Assembly (NCBI GenBank): GCA_963718145.1 | Contig: CAVQYJ010000023.1 | Span: forward strand, 248,001 to 312,000 | Direction of reading: 5' to 3' | Origin: UBA7672 sp963718145 | GTDB lineage: Bacteria > Pseudomonadota > Alphaproteobacteria > Caulobacterales > Hyphomonadaceae | Length of the DNA stretch: 64,000 bases | Shown here: piece by piece, positions 34,531 to 43,348 of the stretch | Numbering within the stretch: the stretch's first letter is position 1 | Layout: every line of letters begins with the position of its first letter | Program-made: the position numbers and the translations under genes | Notes under the pieces: generated by a model | What the model was told of the DNA's origin: nothing | Database searches by the model: none | What the model saw: only the letters and a program-made list of their open reading frames with translations

Positions 34531-35622
34531 ATGTCGCACAATACCTACGGCCATCTGTTCCGCGTGACGACCTGGGGCGAGAGCCATGGGCCGGCGATCG
34601 GGTGTGTGGTCGATGGGTGCCCGCCCGGCATCAGGATCACCGAGGCCGACATCCAGAAATGGCTGGACCGGCGCCGGCCCGGCACGTCGCGCTTCGTCAC
34701 CCAGCGCCAGGAAGAGGATAGGGTGAAGATCCTCTCCGGCGTCTTCGAGGACGACCGCACGGGAGGGCCGGTCACGACTGGCACGCCGATCTCGCTGGTG
34801 ATCGAGAACACCGACCAGCGTTCAAAGGACTACGCCGAAATCCGCGACAGCTATCGGCCGGGTCACGCGGATTATGTCTACGACCAGAAATACGGCGTGC
34901 GCGACTATCGCGGCGGCGGGCGATCGTCCGCGCGCGAGACGGCGTCGCGTGTCGCTGCGGGTGCGGTGGCGCGGCTGGTGCTGGGGCCCGCCATAGCTGT
35001 GCGCGCCGCGGTGGTGCAGGTTGGCCCGCACGCCATCAACCGCGACAACTGGAAGTGGGAGAGCTGCGAGCAGAACCCTTTCTGGTGTCCCGATGCCGAA
35101 GCCGCCGCGAAGTGGGAAGTCTTTCTCGACGAGACGCGCAAGGCCGGATCGTCCTGCGGCGCCATCGTCGAAGTCGTCGCCGAAGGTGTTCCCGCCGGCT
35201 GGGGCGCGCCGGTCTATGGCAAGCTCGATGCGGACATCGCCGCCGCCCTCATGAGCATCAACGCCGTGAAAGGCGTGGAGATCGGCGCCGGCTTCGCTGC
35301 GGCCGCGCTGTCGGGAGAGGACAATGCCGACGAGATGCGGCGCTCGGGCAATGGCGTGGAGTTCCTGTCGAACAACAATGGCGGCGTGCTCGGCGGCATC
35401 TCGACCGGTCAGGCGATTGTCGCACGCATGGCGGTGAAGCCGACCTCGTCCATTCTCACCCCGCGCAAGACGGTGACCAAACAAGGCGAGGATACCGACA
35501 TCCGCACCAAGGGCCGCCACGACCCTTGCGTCGGCATCCGGGGGGCGCCGGTGGCTGAGGCGATGGTTGCTGCCGTGCTTGCAGACCACATGCTGCGGCA
35601 TCGCGGGCAAATGGGCCGCTGA
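34531..35622 (+). CDS. aroC: Chorismate synthase
   Basis: A 363-residue FMN-dependent enzyme that makes chorismate from EPSP, the last shikimate-pathway step. Signatures seen: GHLFRVTTWGESHG at the N-terminus, RPGHADYVYDQKYGVRDYRGGGRSSARET in the middle (two of the three PROSITE patterns), and the C-terminal RHDPCVGIRGAPVAEAM. Length is normal for the monofunctional bacterial enzyme. Preceded by 46 bases after the hydrolase lipoprotein, so it could share a transcript, though with no functional link. Confidence 0.97.
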   Translation: MSHNTYGHLFRVTTWGESHGPAIGCVVDGCPPGIRITEADIQKWLDRRRPGTSRFVTQRQEEDRVKILSGVFEDDRTGGPVTTGTPISLVIENTDQRSKDYAEIRDSYRPGHADYVYDQKYGVRDYRGGGRSSARETASRVAAGAVARLVLGPAIAVRAAVVQVGPHAINRDNWKWESCEQNPFWCPDAEAAAKWEVFLDETRKAGSSCGAIVEVVAEGVPAGWGAPVYGKLDADIAAALMSINAVKGVEIGAGFAAAALSGEDNADEMRRSGNGVEFLSNNNGGVLGGISTGQAIVARMAVKPTSSILTPRKTVTKQGEDTDIRTKGRHDPCVGIRGAPVAEAMVAAVLADHMLRHRGQMGR

Positions 35623-35730
35623 AACCGTCGGGGGTTCCGTCCCGCTTAACCTGCAGCTCGGAAGGCCTTCAGGCCCCGTTCAGGTTGGAAAGCCGAGGAT
35701 CAGGGTTCAAGCTGGTCGGAGGACCCAATC

Positions 35731-36388
35731 ATGCGTCTCAGCGCACTTCTTCTCGTCACTGCCCTCGGCGCGACGGCCCTGCCGGCCACGGCGCAATCCT
35801 ACAGCGAAAACTGCCGCCAATCGCGCGCGCAGAACCAGGTTGGCGGCGCCATCCTGGGCGGCATTTTGGGTGGTGTGCTGGGGTCGAATGTGGCTGCCAG
35901 CGGTCACCGTCACGACGGCACGGCGGTTGGGGCTGTGCTGGGCGGAATTGTAGGTTCCGAAGTCGGCCGCGGCGGCACCCGCTGCGACACGACTGTCTAT
36001 GGCCCCTCGGGTCGCTCGGATTATCCCTCTAATTCCTACCCTGCGACACCGTATCCGCCCTCATCCTATCCCTCCGCACCGTACAGCCCCTATCCCCCGT
36101 CTTACGGCGGCTCGGCTGCATATCCGCCGCCGCCAGCAGATTATGGTGAATATCGCTCCTACCCGGATGACGGATACGGGGATCGGAGAGTACGACCGGA
36201 ACTACAATAGGGACCAGGACGACCTTTACCGGAACGGCAAGAGGTCATATAAGCGTAGCGACGATTACGCGGGGCGGGACTGCGACAAAGCCGTTCAAAT
36301 CACCCGCCTCCCGGACGGCACAGAGATCCGCCGCCCGGTTCGTGCTTGCCGTGATACTTACTACGGTGACTGGCACGTCAACGACTAG
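35731..36388 (+). pseudogene. Glycine-zipper membrane protein with 1-bp frameshift
   Basis: The ATG at 35731 opens a signal peptide (LLLVTALGATALPATAQS), followed by two Gly-zipper segments (GGAILGGILGGVLGSNV and GAVLGGIVGSEVG), then a Pro/Ser/Tyr-rich stretch. The frame ends early after GYGDRRVRPELQ (36210). The next frame continues with EYDRNYNRDQDDLYRNGKRS and a charged tail with RDCDKAVQITRLPDGTEIRR to 36388, and this is the expected continuation of the domain with its cysteines. Removing one A near 36187 joins the halves (CGG GAG TAC). Glycine-zipper 2TM proteins are outer-membrane or envelope lipoprotein-like; function here unknown. Real decay or a read error. Confidence 0.75.
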
Positions 36389-36435
36389 GCAGCCTGCGGC
36401 CACATGTGGATGGCCAGCGGGCTGTCTTCACAGAG

Positions 36436-36463
36436 CAGGCCCGTCCCCCCAACCCAGGGCCTG
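36436..36463 (+). repeat. Second copy of the C-rich-loop hairpin
   Basis: Perfect stem CAGGCCC (36436-36442) and GGGCCTG (36457-36463) around the same 14-base loop GTCCCCCCAACCCA seen at 4395-4422. The match between the two loci covers about 24 bases. It may be the 5' part of a small RNA whose 3' hairpin is the next feature. Confidence 0.6.
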
Positions 36464-36467
36464 ACGA

Positions 36468-36503
36468 GGGCGAGCATTGAAGCGCAAGCAACAATGCTCG
36501 CCC
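36468..36503. terminator. Strong hairpin, probable bidirectional terminator between converging genes
   Basis: Perfect 12-bp stem GGGCGAGCATTG (36468-36479) and CAATGCTCGCCC (36492-36503) with a 12-base loop. Sits between the end of the glycine-zipper gene (+) and the end of tlyA (-). No T-run follows on the plus strand, so termination is only suggested. Confidence 0.5.
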
Positions 36504-36613
36504 GAGTGGTTGGGGCCTCATGACCTCGCCCGTGACCGCAATGCGCGGCGCCAGTCGCTTGCGTCGGCAGAATCCTGCTTCAGACTCGAGACGGTGCTGG
36601 CCGCAGCCAGGCC

Positions 36614-37360
36614 TCAGAAATTCCTGGAGCAAAACAGGCGTTCAAGGTTGCCGTCACCACCTCGAATGAGGCTTGGGGTCCAGCCCTCCACTGTCCAGCC
36701 CCTTGATGTCAGCCACGCCTCGAACGACGCCGCGGCCCTGTCGCTTGCCGCGTCGTCCGTCACGATCCCGCCCTTTCCAACATGGGCAGGCCCGACCTCG
36801 AACTGAGGCTTGAACAGTCCAATGAGAATGCATCGCCGCGCCGCGAGCGACAGCGGGGGTGCGAGCAATTTCGCCAGCCCGATGAAGCTCGCATCGCACA
36901 CGATGAATGTAGGCGCCTCACCCAGCATTTCCGCCGTGAGGTGGCGCGCATCGGTCGCCTCCAGGCTGATACATCTCGAATCGGATTTCAGCTTCGGGTG
37001 GAGCTGGTCGCGCCCGACATCCACGGCCACGACCTTTCTCGCCCCACGCTGCAAGAGCACTTCGGTGAAACCGCCCGTCGATGCGCCGATGTCGAGGCAT
37101 GCGTGGTTCGCCGGCGAGACACCGAAAGTGTCCAGTGCATGCGCAAGTTTGAGCGCAGCGCGCGAGACGAACGGGTGCGCAGGCTCCGCCTCGATGACCG
37201 ATGCCGGCGCAACTACGCTGCTCGGCTTCCGCGTGACCACTCCATCGACGCTTACCTTGCCTGCCTCGATCGCAGCACGCGCCTGCGCCCGCGACACGAT
37301 GAGCCCGCGGCGGACAAGTTCGACGTCAAGACGTCGCGGCACGGAATCACTTTCGCTCAT
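36614..37360 (-). CDS. tlyA: TlyA-family 16S/23S rRNA 2'-O-methyltransferase
   Basis: A 248-residue protein with an N-terminal S4 RNA-binding domain (RRLDVELVRRGLIVSRAQAR onward) and a FtsJ-like SAM methyltransferase domain (CLDIGASTGGFTEVLLQRGA near 88-107; the conserved K...D...K set in ALKLAHAL, CDASFIGL and FKPQFEVG). TlyA methylates cytidine 2'-OH in rRNA and affects capreomycin sensitivity. In many alphaproteobacteria tlyA follows dxs directly (family context); here about 7 kb of other genes separate the two on the same strand, suggesting an inserted block. Confidence 0.93.
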   Translation of the reverse strand: MSESDSVPRRLDVELVRRGLIVSRAQARAAIEAGKVSVDGVVTRKPSSVVAPASVIEAEPAHPFVSRAALKLAHALDTFGVSPANHACLDIGASTGGFTEVLLQRGARKVVAVDVGRDQLHPKLKSDSRCISLEATDARHLTAEMLGEAPTFIVCDASFIGLAKLLAPPLSLAARRCILIGLFKPQFEVGPAHVGKGGIVTDDAASDRAAASFEAWLTSRGWTVEGWTPSLIRGGDGNLERLFCSRNF

Positions 37361-37596
37361 GCCTCACTCGATAGCATTTCGAGTCGCCGCGCCTGGAAAA
37401 CCGCGCCCGCCGCCAGCGTGGTGAAATAAAGCACGATCGAGGCCTCGACATCGGCCAATATCCGAACAGGGCTGATCTCGACCCAATCTGAACGCATGGA
37501 ACACTCTAACCAGCCAGCCGCCTGCCACAACAAGGCTAGGCGCAGTCGAGAGAACTGGCGTAGAAGGCGGGCAAATCACCTGCCTGCAAGGCCGCC
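37361..37596. other. Divergent promoter region of tlyA and the ZntB/CorA gene
   Basis: 236 bases between divergent genes. No credible gene, repeat or hairpin was seen. It must hold both promoters, which I cannot place. Confidence 0.4.
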
Positions 37597-38613
37597 ATGC
37601 CTGTCGCGCCCGTCGAACGCAACGATCATTCCGAACCGAACGCCGAAGCCTTCATCTTCGGCTTCGACTTCGCGCCCGGCGGCGGCCTGTCAAGGACCGA
37701 CTGGCAGAAAATGAAGCCTACAGCAGCCTGCCCGAGTTCAGGCTGGCGCTGGCTGCATTTCAACCGCCTGGCCCAGGAGACACGCGACTGGGTCGAGAAT
37801 TCTTCCGGACTCGACGAGACGGTCATCTCAGCCCTGCTGCAATCGGAAACCCGGCCGCGCTGCGCCGCCTACGAGGATGGCCTGCTGCTCAACCTCCGCG
37901 GCATCAACCACAATCCGGGCGCCGAGCCGGAGGACATGATCTCCGTCCGTATATGGGCGGCGAGCAATATTGTCATCTCGATGCGGTCCTATCCGGTGAA
38001 AGCAATTCACGAGGTCCGCGAGGAAACCGCAAGAGGCGATGGACCCGCGACGCCTGGCGGGCTCATCGTCCAGATCGCTGAACGGCTGGTCGACAACATT
38101 GAACCGGTGGTCGAACAGCTAAAGGAGGAAGCGGACGAGTTTGAGGAAATGTTGTTGTCAGGCAAGGAGCGCCTGCCGGCAACTTCACTCGCAGAATTTC
38201 GCCGCACCATCCTGATCCTGCGCCGCTACATCCTGCCCCAGCGCGAAGCTATGGGGCAGCTCCAGAAGGAGGGTCGCTCCCTGTTTGACGAGGACCACGC
38301 TGTCCATCTGCGCGAAACGGCAGATCGCATCACCCGCATTGCCGAGGAACTTGATTCTATCCGCGATCGCGCGACCGTGCTCCAGGACCAGATTGCAGGC
38401 CAAAGGCAAGAACAACTGAACCAACGCCTCCTGGCGCTGTCGATCATCTCGGCGGTCTTTCTGCCGCTGTCGTATGTGACTGGCCTGCTGGGGATGAACC
38501 TGTCGGGCATTCCCTATCACGACCAGCCCTTGTCCTTCGGCGTCGTGACAATCGCGACGGTGGTGTTCGGAGCCGGGATTGTCGCCTTCCTCAAATGGCG
38601 GCGCTGGATCTGA
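37597..38613 (+). CDS. ZntB/CorA-family divalent cation transporter
   Basis: A 338-residue CorA-superfamily membrane protein. The cytoplasmic N-terminal domain (about 1-275) contains a long helical neck with coiled-coil character (DRITRIAEELDSIRDRATVLQDQI). Two C-terminal membrane helices (about 283-303 and 313-333) are separated by the GMNLSGIP loop with the family GMN signature. The short tail FLKWRRWI resembles ZntB, a zinc transporter, more than CorA magnesium channels, but metal choice is not certain. ATG at 37597. The stop overlaps the end of the convergent monooxygenase gene by 23 bases. Confidence 0.92.
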   Translation: MPVAPVERNDHSEPNAEAFIFGFDFAPGGGLSRTDWQKMKPTAACPSSGWRWLHFNRLAQETRDWVENSSGLDETVISALLQSETRPRCAAYEDGLLLNLRGINHNPGAEPEDMISVRIWAASNIVISMRSYPVKAIHEVREETARGDGPATPGGLIVQIAERLVDNIEPVVEQLKEEADEFEEMLLSGKERLPATSLAEFRRTILILRRYILPQREAMGQLQKEGRSLFDEDHAVHLRETADRITRIAEELDSIRDRATVLQDQIAGQRQEQLNQRLLALSIISAVFLPLSYVTGLLGMNLSGIPYHDQPLSFGVVTIATVVFGAGIVAFLKWRRWI

Positions 38614-40261
38614 CCGTTGAACTCGCGCGTGTCGGCGAGGAAAGCGTAAAGCCTTCATACCCCGCCGCCGCCACCTCGTTGCACTTCTGGCGATAGGCGC
38701 CGACGCCGCCGATATAGGGCAGGAACACACGCGGCTTGCCCGGCACGTTCGCGCCCATGTACCAGGAATTGGCCTGCGGAAAGAGCGTCATGTGCGCAAC
38801 CTCGTTTACGTGCGCGACCCAGGCCGCCTCCGCATCCGGCGTCGCCTCGATGGCGTCAGCCTGGCGCTGGCCGAGATGAACGATGCAGTCGGCAATCCAG
38901 TCGACGTGCTGTTCAATCGACACGACCATGTTGGAGAGCACGGACGGGCTGCCCGGCCCCGTAACCAGGAACATGTTGGGGAAGCCCGATACCATAAGGC
39001 CGAGATAGGTTTTCGGCCCATCCGACCATTTGTCCTTGAGCGCGGCGCCGCCTCGCCCGCGAATGTCGATCCTGTTCAGCGCTCCGGTCATTGCGTCGAA
39101 CCCCAGCGCATAGATGATGCTGTCCAGCTCGATCGACTGTTGGGCCATTTGCAGGCCGGTCGGCGTGATCGCTCTAATCGGATTGGAGGACAGGTCAACC
39201 AGGGTGACGTTTTCGCGATTGAAGGTCGCGTAGTAGTTGGTGTCGACGCATAGCCGCTTCGTCGCGAGCGGATAGGTGCGCGGGACCAGTCTTTCCGCGA
39301 TGTCCGGATCCTTCACGATGCTGCGGATCTTCCCGGCCACGAACTCGACGGCGGTGTCATTGGCTTCGCGGTTCACGATGATGTCAATGAACGTGCCGCC
39401 AAGGCCCAATCCGCCTCGCGCCCAGCGTTCGTCATAGGCGCGCTGGCGCTCTTCCGCGGAGACCTCGAGCGCAGACTTGTCAGGCGGCGCAGCGCCGACA
39501 AACCCGTAGCCGGATTCCCGCTGCGCCTGCCGATACTGCTCGCGATTGGCCTTCCAGTCTTTGACGATCGCCGGATCCGGCGGCGCGTTGTGGGCGGGCA
39601 CGCTGAAATTCGGCGTTCGCTGGAAGACGTACAGATGCGTCGCCTGCTCCGCGATGATCGGGATCGACTGGATGGCCGACGACCCGGTTCCAATGATCCC
39701 AACCCGCTGGCCTGTGAAATCCACGCCTTCGTGAGGCCAGCGCGATGTCGAATAGGTCGCGCCCCGGAACTCGCCGGCGCCCGGAATATCCGGCTCCTTC
39801 GCCACCGACAGCGTGCCTGTCGCCATTACGCAGAACCGGGCCGAGGCTCGGTCGTCCTTGTCGGTGGAGATCTGCCAGCGCCTCGACGCCTCGTCGAACA
39901 CGGCCTCCGTCACGCGCGTATCGAACTGGATGTCACGGCGGAGGTCGAATCGGTCGGCGACGTGGTTGAGATATTTCAGAAGCTCTTCCTGCGGCGCATA
40001 CCGCTCGGTCCATTCCCATTCCTGTTCAAGCTCGGGCGAGAAGGAGTAGGAATATTCCTGGCTTTCGATATCGACACGCGCGCCAGGATACCTGTTCCAG
40101 TACCAAGTGCCGCCGACACCGCCGCCCGCCTCAAACACTCGGGCAGTCACGCCCAGGCTCCGCAGCTTGTGCAACATGTAGAGCCCGGCAAAGCCGGCGC
40201 CCACGATGACGACATCGACGGTTTCAGAAGATGCATCAACGCCGGATGAGGATATCGCCAT
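38591..40261 (-). CDS. Flavin-dependent Baeyer-Villiger-type monooxygenase, altered fingerprint
   Basis: A 556-residue FAD/NADPH enzyme of the cyclohexanone-monooxygenase type. The FAD Rossmann motif GAGFAG is at 21-26 and the NADPH motif GTGSSA at 191-196. The family fingerprint FxGxxxHxxxWP appears as FRGATYSTSRWP at 165-176, with serine (171) where the conserved histidine should be. Class members oxidise ketones to esters or lactones. The histidine is a strict marker in characterised enzymes, so activity may be changed. The ATG at 40261 has GGGGAG at good spacing, so a longer start at 40303 is rejected. Cytoplasmic. Confidence 0.92.
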   Translation of the reverse strand: MAISSSGVDASSETVDVVIVGAGFAGLYMLHKLRSLGVTARVFEAGGGVGGTWYWNRYPGARVDIESQEYSYSFSPELEQEWEWTERYAPQEELLKYLNHVADRFDLRRDIQFDTRVTEAVFDEASRRWQISTDKDDRASARFCVMATGTLSVAKEPDIPGAGEFRGATYSTSRWPHEGVDFTGQRVGIIGTGSSAIQSIPIIAEQATHLYVFQRTPNFSVPAHNAPPDPAIVKDWKANREQYRQAQRESGYGFVGAAPPDKSALEVSAEERQRAYDERWARGGLGLGGTFIDIIVNREANDTAVEFVAGKIRSIVKDPDIAERLVPRTYPLATKRLCVDTNYYATFNRENVTLVDLSSNPIRAITPTGLQMAQQSIELDSIIYALGFDAMTGALNRIDIRGRGGAALKDKWSDGPKTYLGLMVSGFPNMFLVTGPGSPSVLSNMVVSIEQHVDWIADCIVHLGQRQADAIEATPDAEAAWVAHVNEVAHMTLFPQANSWYMGANVPGKPRVFLPYIGGVGAYRQKCNEVAAAGYEGFTLSSPTRASSTVRSSAAI

Positions 40262-40370
40262 GATCTTACTCCCCCACAAGAGTTGGGCAGAGACTACATC
40301 CATCCGGATGCGTGTCTCGGCCTTTCTTGCTTTGGAAGAGCCTGCGAACGGCTAGATCTGTTTCGCAGCG

Positions 40371-40598
40371 TCAGGTGCGATCGTCACCGTCGGTGGCGCG
40401 GCCAACGGTTTCCTTGACGCCATCGCCAACCTTGCCGATCGAATCCTGCAGCGGCTCCGTCGTTCGGTCGATGCCGGCGAGGTTCTCGTCCATCTCCTTG
40501 CCGGCGCTCTGCAGCGATCCATCGCGCAGCCAGTAGAAGCCAAGCGCGCCGAGAAACAGCACACCGATGACGATGATGATTGCTCCGATAAAGCGCAT
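40371..40598 (-). CDS. Small single-helix membrane protein, first of a paralogous pair
   Basis: A 75-residue protein with an N-terminal membrane helix (RFIGAIIIVIGVLFLGALGF) and a charged tail. The segment WLRDGSLQSAGKEMD and the last residues (ATDGDDRT) match those of the gene at 40609. Function unknown; the tail resembles the hydrophilic helices of stress-response proteins. It lies 10 bases after the upstream paralogue, so the two are one operon. Length and spacing are alike, pointing to a tandem duplication. Confidence 0.75.
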   Translation of the reverse strand: MRFIGAIIIVIGVLFLGALGFYWLRDGSLQSAGKEMDENLAGIDRTTEPLQDSIGKVGDGVKETVGRATDGDDRT

Positions 40599-40608
40599 TG
40601 TGTGATCC

Positions 40609-40833
40609 TCAGGTCCTGTCGTCGCCGTCGGTGGCTTTGTCTATTGCCGTGCCTGTGGCGTCGGCGACATTGCCAGCACCTTCGGCGACTTCCGAACTTG
40701 TCCTGCTCAGCAGCTGATCCATCGACGCGCCTGCTTCGCGCAGCGACCCGTCTCGGATCCAGAAGAATACCATCAGTGTCGCAAACGCGAACACGATAAA
40801 CACCGCTGTCGACCAAATCAGTGATCTGCTCAT
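40609..40833 (-). CDS. Small single-helix membrane protein, second of a paralogous pair
   Basis: A 74-residue protein with one N-terminal membrane helix (WSTAVFIVFAFATLMVFFWI) then IRDGSLREAGASMDQLL and the tail KATDGDDRT, shared with its neighbour downstream. Not recognised as a named family. The pair lies between an acyl-CoA synthetase and a monooxygenase gene on the same strand. Confidence 0.75.
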   Translation of the reverse strand: MSRSLIWSTAVFIVFAFATLMVFFWIRDGSLREAGASMDQLLSRTSSEVAEGAGNVADATGTAIDKATDGDDRT

Positions 40834-40936
40834 GACGTTGTCCCTCGTTCAGCTATGAGGGGAAACGCCGGTCACCAAAGCGGGTTCCATCGTGGCCCAA
40901 AGCAGGCCCCTGCGGTGATCGCCTACGATAGACAGG

Positions 40937-42682
40937 TCACCTGGTCCTTGCCGCAAACCTCGCGCGCAGGTCGCTCTTCATGATCTTGCCATTGGCGTTC
41001 CGCGGCAGCGGCTCGCGCTGCACCTGGATCTCCACCGGCACCTTGAACGCCGCCAGCTTCTGCGACACGAACCTCCGCAGCTCGTCCTGCGCCACCTCCA
41101 TCTCCGGCTTCACCTGCACCACCGCCCCCACCTCCTCCCCCAGCACCTTATGCGGAATGCCCACCACAGCCGCATCCATGATTGCCGGATGGTCATAAAG
41201 GGCGCTTTCCACTTCGATGCAGTAGATGTTCTCGCCGCCGCGGATCAGCATGTCCTTGGCGCGGTCCAGCAGAAAGACGAAGCCTTCCTCGTCGATGCGC
41301 CCGATGTCGCCGGTGACGACCCAGCCATCAATATAGGTCTTGGCGGTCGCCTCGGGCTTGTTCCAGTAGGCCTTGCAGTTGTTGGGTCCCTTGACCCAGA
41401 GTTCGCCGACCTCGTTGACGCCCAGCGTCTCGCCCTTCGAACCCACCATCTTGAAATCCATTGCCGGCCCCGGGGCGCCGCAGCTTTCGGGACGGACCTC
41501 ATAGTCCTTGCCGAAGTTCACGCATGACGCGGCGCAAGTCTCCGTCATGCCCCAGCCATTGGAGGCGAGCGCGCTGGGGAATTTCCGCTTGATGGTCGCC
41601 ACCAGTTCCGGGGCCGATGGCGCGCCGCCATAGGCCACGAACAGGATGGACGAGAGATCGTACTTGTCGCGGTCCGGATGCTCGAGCACCTGCCACGCGA
41701 TCGCCGGGACGCCGCCGATCGTGGTGATCCTCTCCCGCTCGATGAGGCCCAGCGCTTCGCCTGGATCCCACTTGTACATCGTCACGATCTTGTCGGCATT
41801 CATGATCGCCGGCACGAGATTCGAGAACGCGCCGGTCGCATGGAAGAACGGGATCGCCAGCAACGGAATGCGCGGCGGATCCTTCAGCGGGTCGCGCACC
41901 GGCACGGGCAGGCCCTGCCGCAGGAAGTGGCGCGCCTGGCACGCCATGCCGTTGAACACGTTCGAGACGATGCCGCGATGCGTCGCCAGTGCGCCCTTCG
42001 GCTTCCCGGTCGTGCCCGAAGTATACATGATCGTAGCGTCATCGTCCGCACCAACATCGGCGTCGGGCATCGCAATGTCGGGCAGGCTCGCCCACGAGTT
42101 GGCGTCGCCGATCAGCTTGCTGAGCGAGACAATGCGCGGATCAGCCTCGTCATCGGAGCGCCGCGCCACGATGACATGTTGCAACGCAGTCAGCTTCGGC
42201 AGGTGTTCGCGGATGCGCTCCAGCTTCTCCGGGTCGCAGATGGCGATCCTGGCGCCCGAGTCCGACAGCCCGTATTCCAGCTCCTCGCCCGTCCACCAGG
42301 AATTCATCGGCGTCGCGATGGCGCCGATCGCCAGCGCCGCCCAGAATCCGACCGACCATTGCGGATAGTTGCGCATGATCACGGCGATGCGGTCGCCCTT
42401 CTTGACGCCAAAGTCGTTGCGCAACCTTGTGGCGAGATGAGCCACCGCCTTGTAGTGCGCGCGAAACGTGACGCGCTCGTCCTGGTAGACCAGGAATTCC
42501 CGGTCGCCCCAGGCCTTCGAATTCAGCACGCATTCACGCAAGGTCAGCGGCGCGTTCCTGTAGACCCGCAGCGTCACGCCGCCGATGGATTTCTCCTCCA
42601 TCTCGAACCTGGCGCCGGGCCCGGTCAGCAGGGCGTTGCACTCCGCCACCGTTCGCACCGGAAATGCGGCTGAGTCAGCCAT
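40937..42682 (-). CDS. Acyl-CoA synthetase (AMP-binding)
   Basis: A 581-residue ANL-superfamily ligase. P-loop motif YTSGTTGKPKG near residues 228-238, ANL motif GWGMTETCA, the GDIGRIDEEGFVFLLDRAKDM block (A7/A8 region), and a C-terminal PRNANGKIMKSDLR with the late Lys. It activates a carboxylic acid to its CoA thioester; the substrate is unknown. The ATG at 42682 with GGGAG nine bases upstream is used; an upstream open frame of 260 residues is an antisense shadow of the GNAT gene. No operon partner is evident. Confidence 0.92.
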   Translation of the reverse strand: MADSAAFPVRTVAECNALLTGPGARFEMEEKSIGGVTLRVYRNAPLTLRECVLNSKAWGDREFLVYQDERVTFRAHYKAVAHLATRLRNDFGVKKGDRIAVIMRNYPQWSVGFWAALAIGAIATPMNSWWTGEELEYGLSDSGARIAICDPEKLERIREHLPKLTALQHVIVARRSDDEADPRIVSLSKLIGDANSWASLPDIAMPDADVGADDDATIMYTSGTTGKPKGALATHRGIVSNVFNGMACQARHFLRQGLPVPVRDPLKDPPRIPLLAIPFFHATGAFSNLVPAIMNADKIVTMYKWDPGEALGLIERERITTIGGVPAIAWQVLEHPDRDKYDLSSILFVAYGGAPSAPELVATIKRKFPSALASNGWGMTETCAASCVNFGKDYEVRPESCGAPGPAMDFKMVGSKGETLGVNEVGELWVKGPNNCKAYWNKPEATAKTYIDGWVVTGDIGRIDEEGFVFLLDRAKDMLIRGGENIYCIEVESALYDHPAIMDAAVVGIPHKVLGEEVGAVVQVKPEMEVAQDELRRFVSQKLAAFKVPVEIQVQREPLPRNANGKIMKSDLRARFAARTR

Positions 42683-42844
42683 CGCGCCTGCTCCCTTTGC
42701 GAGGCCGTTCCGGCCTTCTGCATCCTGAAATCGCATATGGACTGGTCCGCCGCCAGAGCCAAATCCGCGCCGGAAACCGCTGGCGGGCGCGCCCTGCTTG
42801 CGACAAAAGTTACCTGCTGCAGCGCGGCATGCAGGAGAGGCGAG

Positions 42845-43348
42845 ATGACCTTCGAAGTCGTTGACGCGGCCGAGGCGCATCTGCCTGGCATCCAGGCGAT
42901 CTTCAACCACGCAGTGCGCGAGACCTTCTCGATCTGGTCGGAGACAGAAACCACGCTGGAGCAGCGGCGGGCCTGGCTCACCGCCCGGCGCGCCGCCGGC
43001 TTCCCGGTGATCGTGGCGATCGACCCGACCCACCCTGACGACGTGCTTGGCTATGGCAGTTTCGGCGTCTTCCGCGACTTCCCGGGTTACGCGAAGACCG
43101 TCGAGCACTCCGTCTATGTGGCGCCCGCTGCCCAACGCCGCGGCGTCGGCAAGGCGATCCTGGCGGCTCTTGTCCAGCGCGCGCAAGGCATGGGTCTCTC
43201 CGCCATGGTCGGCGGCATCGACAGCGCCAACGCCGCCTCGATCGCCCTGCACGAGCAGGCCGGCTTCGAGGTCCAGGGCCATCTCAAGGGCGTCGGCCAA
43301 AAGTTCGGCAAGAGCCTCGACCTGGTCTTCATGGTGAAGAAGCTTTAG
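42845..43348 (+). CDS. GNAT-family N-acetyltransferase (phosphinothricin-acetyltransferase-like)
   Basis: A 167-residue GNAT enzyme. The acetyl-CoA loop is VAPAAQRRGVGKAIL at about 98-112, preceded by EHSVYV; the N-terminal block EAHLPGIQAIFNHAVRET and the final GFEVQGHLKGVGQKFGKSLD match the PAT/MddA subgroup, which acetylates small amines such as phosphinothricin or methionine derivatives. The substrate is not proven. ATG at 42845 with GGAG just upstream. Its stop overlaps the convergent lipoprotein gene by four bases. Confidence 0.92.
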   Translation: MTFEVVDAAEAHLPGIQAIFNHAVRETFSIWSETETTLEQRRAWLTARRAAGFPVIVAIDPTHPDDVLGYGSFGVFRDFPGYAKTVEHSVYVAPAAQRRGVGKAILAALVQRAQGMGLSAMVGGIDSANAASIALHEQAGFEVQGHLKGVGQKFGKSLDLVFMVKKL

